Source: Botrytis cinerea B05.10
Lineage: Eukaryota > Ascomycota > Leotiomycetes > Helotiales > Sclerotiniaceae
Direction: 5' to 3'
DNA length: 64,000 nt
Assembly: GCF_000143535.2 (NCBI RefSeq)
Contig: NC_037319.1
Coordinates: 1,240,001-1,304,000, forward strand
Positions within the stretch are counted from its first letter, which is position 1. Each line of letters starts with the position of its first letter. The notes under the pieces were generated by a model. That model did not search any database. It was given only the letters and a program-made list of their open reading frames with translations, and was not told the DNA's origin. Position numbers and translations under genes: made by a program. Shown in pieces: positions 60,214-64,000 of the stretch.

Positions 60214-62066
60214 TGCTTAAAAGAATCCGGTTGATTGAACGCGGAATCATGGCGAACTGCTAGGCATGATGTTGAGTTTGAGGATGACAGTATGTTGCAA
60301 TGAAGAGGGAGAAGGAGACGATGAGGCTGTAAGTTTAAGGTGGGTAAGTGATGCATCTCTTAGGAGACCATGCGGGCGTGGGTAGGGAAGAACCAATAAG
60401 ATATCAAGCTTTGACGTACCCATGATTTACACATTCATGCAACAACAACATCAACATCTCTACTTGAAAACCAAGACACGGCCAATTCTCAAAATCCCAC
60501 TTTCTTGCATCGTTTTCTCCCTTTCCATTTCAACAGGTAAGGATTCAACAACCATATCGGACTCACCGGGGCAACAATTGAAGATGCAAGAATCAACACG
60601 CGAGTCTTCCCCTTCACATCCCATCCACTACTCGAATGCAGTCGTGTGCCATGTCTGATATACCGTATCATGACTTTATCTACCATTCATGTTCATGCTT
60701 TTATCTTTTTTATCAAATACACGGAACAAGTGTTCCGCGGGTCGAAACAGTGAGGCATGAGATGTGTACGCAACAATGCTATGAAGTCCGATTCAAGTGT
60801 GTAAAACTGAAAGAATGATCTATCGGTGGGCTGTTACGGCAATCGAGCATATGTGTTATTAAGTTTCTATCTGAGATGGACCAGACCACTTCTGCAACGA
60901 GAAATCTTCTTTTGGTTCATCTTATGAATGTCCTAAGGACCCATATACCTCTCAATCAAGACATACCTCTCTCTGCTCGCGAGAATAATAAGTCCAAGTG
61001 AACGGGCTACCTTCTTAAAGCAGACTCGTACTCAAATGCAATGTGACGTTGTCTTTGTGGTCATTTGTCATGAATGTGTATTCATGTGTCAAATCGTTCC
61101 TTGTCTTTCGTCTTTGTCAAGTGTCTGATGAACATTGTTTGGAATTGAAATAAAACAATTGAACAATCTACCCAGCACCATCCGAATTATATGATGTTGT
61201 TTCTTATCCATAATAACATGAGTCGAGTTTGCTGGTATTGCACTCTTATCGGTCACTCAGTATGCCCATGTATGTAGTGCGAGCGACAGCCTATAAGCCG
61301 CAACTCAGTCACTCATATACCACCCCTTAATGAGATACGAACTGCATCATCACGAAGAGCCTATCATAAGTCATTTGAGCCAGTATTCTGTGGTCAATGT
61401 AATCTACTTTTGATCGAATTGAACAGTTCTTTTGATGCTTAGTTGAGATAAGCGGTAAGGATTTAACTCATATTAATACTTGTCTCCTGGTTCTCCGAGT
61501 TCTTCTTTAATCGAGTATTCTACAGCAAATTATAAGTGTGAATCATGTGGTAAAGCCTCAAGATTCAGAACAGGAGACGCCATTGCCAAGATATCCTCCT
61601 TTGGTGAGCTTACAGTATTGAATACGACCCCCAAAGACTTTCACGTCGAAGCCCCTCGAAACTTTATGTTGCACGTGTGAAATACTCAATGATAAGCCTC
61701 ATGGTGACAAACACGAAATAGTGATCTAGACTGAAATAGCGATCATCAGTCTGAACCACTATGGAGGTTATTCTCTGTGCTGGGTAGTTTTTCGTTCAAA
61801 CCTCGACGTTAGAGCGAATAGGGGGCTGTTGATGTCCCATGGTGCTCTAAAGAGTTTTCGAGCTCTACAGTGTTCTAGGCCTAGTTAGTAGAAATCTAGA
61901 TATAATTTGCAGATCTTTACAACGTTGTTACAAATCAATTTTCTAGTAACTCCTAGTGCGGTGGTCGGTTTAACTAGCCTCTGGTGCTTTTTGTATAAAT
62001 AATGAGTCCTCCCCCTCGACGTTTTTGGATTTCTCTTTCTTCTTCGGCATAGAGTGATTCAATTTT

Positions 62067-62124
62067 TTATCTCGTACGTCTTTTTTTCCACTCCGCGGGG
62101 TAGAAAAAAAGACATACGAGATAA
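62067..62124. repeat. 22-bp stem hairpin with 14-nt loop
   Basis: Arms 62067-62088 and 62103-62124 are reverse complements at 21 of 22 positions; the single difference would be a wobble or mismatch in RNA. The loop is CACTCCGCGGGGTA. It lies about 65 bases after a TATAAATAA sequence and a CT-rich tract. Confidence 0.9.
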
Positions 62125-62140
62125 GAATTTGGATCGTTTT

Positions 62141-62365
62141 ATGCTCGGCTGGCGAAGACGGAATTCTCTACCTGTACGCGGTGCCGGCTACGAACCTGAA
62201 TTAATTCACGATTATATTCAGAGCCAGAGAGATACGCATTATATAAAATCGTTTGAGAGTTCATTTGTCCTACACCGGGCTATAGAAGAATACTTAAAGT
62301 GGAAGTGCCCTCAAGGACGTTTAGTATATTTGGATGTAGAAAGGTCCTCGTGTGAACTTAGGTGA
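62141..62365 (+). CDS. doubtful small ORF, 74 residues
   Basis: Begins at an ATG 16 bases after the hairpin at 62067-62124. It encodes a charged peptide (MLGWRRRNSLPVRGAGYEPE, then HDYIQSQRDTHYIKSF and AIEEYLKWKCPQGRLVYLDV) that looks more protein-like than its surroundings. There is no signal peptide and no recognised domain. It may be a fragment of an old element; I would not rely on it as a gene. Confidence 0.25.
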   Translation: MLGWRRRNSLPVRGAGYEPELIHDYIQSQRDTHYIKSFESSFVLHRAIEEYLKWKCPQGRLVYLDVERSSCELR

Positions 62366-62867
62366 TTGGATTCAATTCAATAACCGCTGTATTACTTAAG
62401 CGAATGCGAAAGAGACTAGCTCTTTCAGTAGCCTTTATTTAAAGCTTACTATTTCCTGCACAATAGCTAGCTCATTAGACAGAATGCATCCACATCCTTC
62501 TCATACAAATAGTCCCAAAAGTTTTTTCAACCGAGTCAGCGGACAATGTGTTGGAAGCCTCCCAAGTTTTCAATCATAATCCAACCTCAAATGGTAATTC
62601 TTTACTGTGGTGTATCTCTAAATAGTGTATTATGATAAATCTCAAGTGAATCATGTTGTGTTCCGCGAATATGAGCTTTCAAACTCTAGCTTCCCAGTGC
62701 TTATTCCTCAATGATCTTTCCCCATCGAGATCTATGACTTTCGGCTTCTCGTTCCCTTTCGTTCCGGTTTCCACCACAGGAAAAGGAAGGAAGTAGCGGA
62801 ATGCACATCTAGCTCAAGTCTGGCTGGATTGACTTGAGACCTAATTCAAACACTTTGAAATCCCCAA

Positions 62868-62940
62868 GAATTGACAGTCAAAATTTGAGTGGTTAGTCTG
62901 ATTTCGTCTGACATACCAGAAGATTTCAAGCTTGAAAGTT
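62868..62940. repeat. diverged direct repeat, copy 1
   Basis: About 73 bases matching 63182-63259 with small indels: shared blocks GAATTGAC, GTTAGTCT, TCTGAC, CAGAA and ATTTCAAGCTTGAAAGTT. It contains the perfect 14-bp palindrome TTTCAAGCTTGAAA at 62924-62937. Confidence 0.75.
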
Positions 62941-63181
62941 TAGAGTTGCAAATATCAAGCAGACGTCTGCATGTGATTTCTGTCATTGTCAGAAATAACA
63001 AGGTAGCAATTTGAATTCACCAATGCCATTAAACCACATGAGTTTATTTATTATTTTACAGCCGCCATATCGACATTTACTCTTTCAGAGATTTCTCTCA
63101 CATATTCACCCGTTTAATAACTTGAATTGACCATTGACATACGAAAATCGAATAGACAAGCAGAAAGTGAGTGTAAATCTT

Positions 63182-63259
63182 GAATTGACTGTCAATTTGC
63201 AACCTTAAGTAGTTAGTCTAATGCATCTGACCTATCAGAATATTTCAAGCTTGAAAGTT
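63182..63259. repeat. diverged direct repeat, copy 2
   Basis: Second copy of the element at 62868-62940, about 315 bases further on, with the same palindrome at 63243-63256. Confidence 0.75.
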
Positions 63260-63588
63260 CCTCTTAGTCGACTATTCACTTTAACGACCTGGCCATATAC
63301 TAATTTTAAAACGCAAATTGGCTACAGTTCACCTTTCAACCTGGTGATCTGTCCGTCGTCTATTATTTGGTCCCAAATCGGCTAAAGCTGAAATTCTAGT
63401 CGAGTGATCTTTTTGACTAGCTTCCAAAGTTTCGTGTATATATTCTTCGCACTCCCTCGTCATTTTCCATTTTTTTTTTCTCTTCTTCTCCAGAGCACAA
63501 GTTGTGGTTTAAGTCACCATCGTACATAGTTCACTGCCTTGCTCTTCCCGGGTAATCTTCTCCCTTCGTTGGTAGCCTGTACTATACC

Positions 63589-63669
63589 TTTCTGCTGAAA
63601 CCACTTCCTTTTTTCAATGACCTCGACCCTTCGGGGAGAGATAGAGGAACGAAGCGGTATCAGTAGAAA
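63589..63669. repeat. imperfect hairpin unit 1 with UUCG loop
   Basis: Arms 63589-63607 (TTTCTGCTGAAACCACTTC) and 63651-63669 (GAAGCGGTATCAGTAGAAA) pair over 19 positions with two mismatches and one wobble. The interior contains CAATGACCTC, CCCTTCGGGG (a UUCG tetraloop candidate) and AGAGATAGAG, which recur in unit 2. Confidence 0.75.
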
Positions 63670-63681
63670 CGTATAGATCAC

Positions 63682-63762
63682 TTTTCTGATTGAAACCCGC
63701 CTTTTTCAATGACCTCATCCTTTCGGGGAGAGATAGAGAAAGGATGCGGTTTCGACAGAAAA
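63682..63762. repeat. imperfect hairpin unit 2
   Basis: Outer arms 63682-63700 and 63746-63762 pair with a small internal loop and one bulge. An inner 9-bp stem is perfect (CATCCTTTC at 63716-63724 with GAAAGGATG at 63738-63746). The interior blocks CAATGACCTC, TTTCGGGGAGAGATAGAG and GCGGT are shared with unit 1 although the stems differ. Confidence 0.75.
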
Positions 63763-64000
63763 GTGAACAGAGCTACGAACGACGGCGGAATCTTACTTGG
63801 GGGAGGGAAGACAGCGAACTATGGCGATGGCGACTTAAATTTACAACTGTGTTCCGTGACCTGGGTCATCACGACTCGCTCTTTTTCTTTCTCAAATGAT
63901 TCTAAACCCTTCGGGGCGCTGGTGATGCAAAGAAATATAGAGTGGAGTACGTGATGGCCCAGAGTTGCGTTTGGTCGATTTCATGAGATCACATGACCAC

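Larger units (their letters stand above)
60214..64000. other. gene-free right end with hairpins and diverged repeats
   Basis: No credible protein gene is seen apart from small open frames (61480-61680, 62054-62365, 63690-63954). The region carries a strong 22-bp hairpin (62067-62124), a ~75-bp diverged direct repeat with a 14-bp palindrome, and two adjacent imperfect hairpins with a shared core (63589-63762). TATA-like sequences followed by CT-rich tracts precede the hairpins at about 61993 and 63439. It may be a repeat-derived or non-coding RNA region. Confidence 0.5.

Noticed and set aside
63589..63762. Hairpin pair as hammerhead ribozymes
   Set aside because: CTGAT and GAAA strings occur in unit 2, but the conserved hammerhead core order (CUGANGA ... 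GAAA with the cleavage triplet) is not met.
1..64000. tRNA, rRNA or CRISPR features
   Set aside because: By eye I found no convincing tRNA B-box with a foldable cloverleaf, no rRNA similarity and no regularly spaced repeat-spacer array; a tRNAscan run would be decisive.

Overview
The window looks like nuclear DNA of a filamentous ascomycete. Protein genes carry several short introns (about 48-195 nt) with GT..AG ends and CTAAC/CTAAT-type branch points. The gene content is typically fungal: a HET-domain gene, PAS kinase, Mss51, a PXA protein, an intracellular LysM protein, and a TFIIIC tau55-type phosphatase. The protein flavour resembles Leotiomycetes such as Botrytis or Sclerotinia, but the genus is an inference from memory and was not tested. 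Where exons could be joined, the spliced lengths were checked to be divisible by three.

Layout. 0.4-1.8 kb: Hut1-type nucleotide-sugar transporter (+). 2.1-6.4 kb: a small accessory-looking island with a broken flavin monooxygenase, an AT-rich stretch, C-tracts and an intronless HET-domain gene (+). 7.5-11.7 kb: six-exon PAS kinase (-). 11.7-17.0 kb: gene-poor and rich in simple repeats. 17.0-19.2 kb: F-box/LRR protein ending in a CaaX box (+). 20.4-32.9 kb: dense block holding a mitochondrial PPR protein (-), histidine acid phosphatase (+), tau55-like phosphatase (-), Mss51 (-) and SF3b subunit Rse1 (+). 33.0-35.8 kb: LysM/RING-like protein (-) and a coiled-coil plus ASCH-like protein (-). 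37.7-42.2 kb: Hos4-like ankyrin protein (-). 44.2-47.9 kb: AlkB homologue (+), Dfg10/SRD5A3-type polyprenol reductase (-) and Drg1/Rbg1 GTPase (+). 47.9-54.2 kb: another long gene-free, microsatellite-rich stretch. 54.2-56.2 kb: CENP-B-type HTH protein (+). 57.4-60.2 kb: PXA-domain protein (-) with a 975-nt intron that holds antisense coding-like remnants. 60.2-64.0 kb: no convincing gene, but hairpins, palindromes and diverged repeats.

Most genes are housekeeping and are not a functional cluster. Several gene pairs share short intergenic regions: PPR/acid phosphatase, Mss51/Rse1 and Dfg10/Drg1 are divergent; acid phosphatase/tau55 and AlkB/Dfg10 are convergent. Two mitochondrial expression factors (the PPR protein and Mss51) lie within 8 kb of each other.

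The best leads for something undescribed are: a pair of adjacent imperfect hairpins at 63.59-63.76 kb with different stems but a shared core; a 22-bp hairpin at 62.07-62.12 kb; the antisense relic in the PXA intron; an in-frame 48-nt intron inside the activation segment of the PAS kinase; a CaaX F-box protein; and an exact histone H3 N-terminal match on the transporter.
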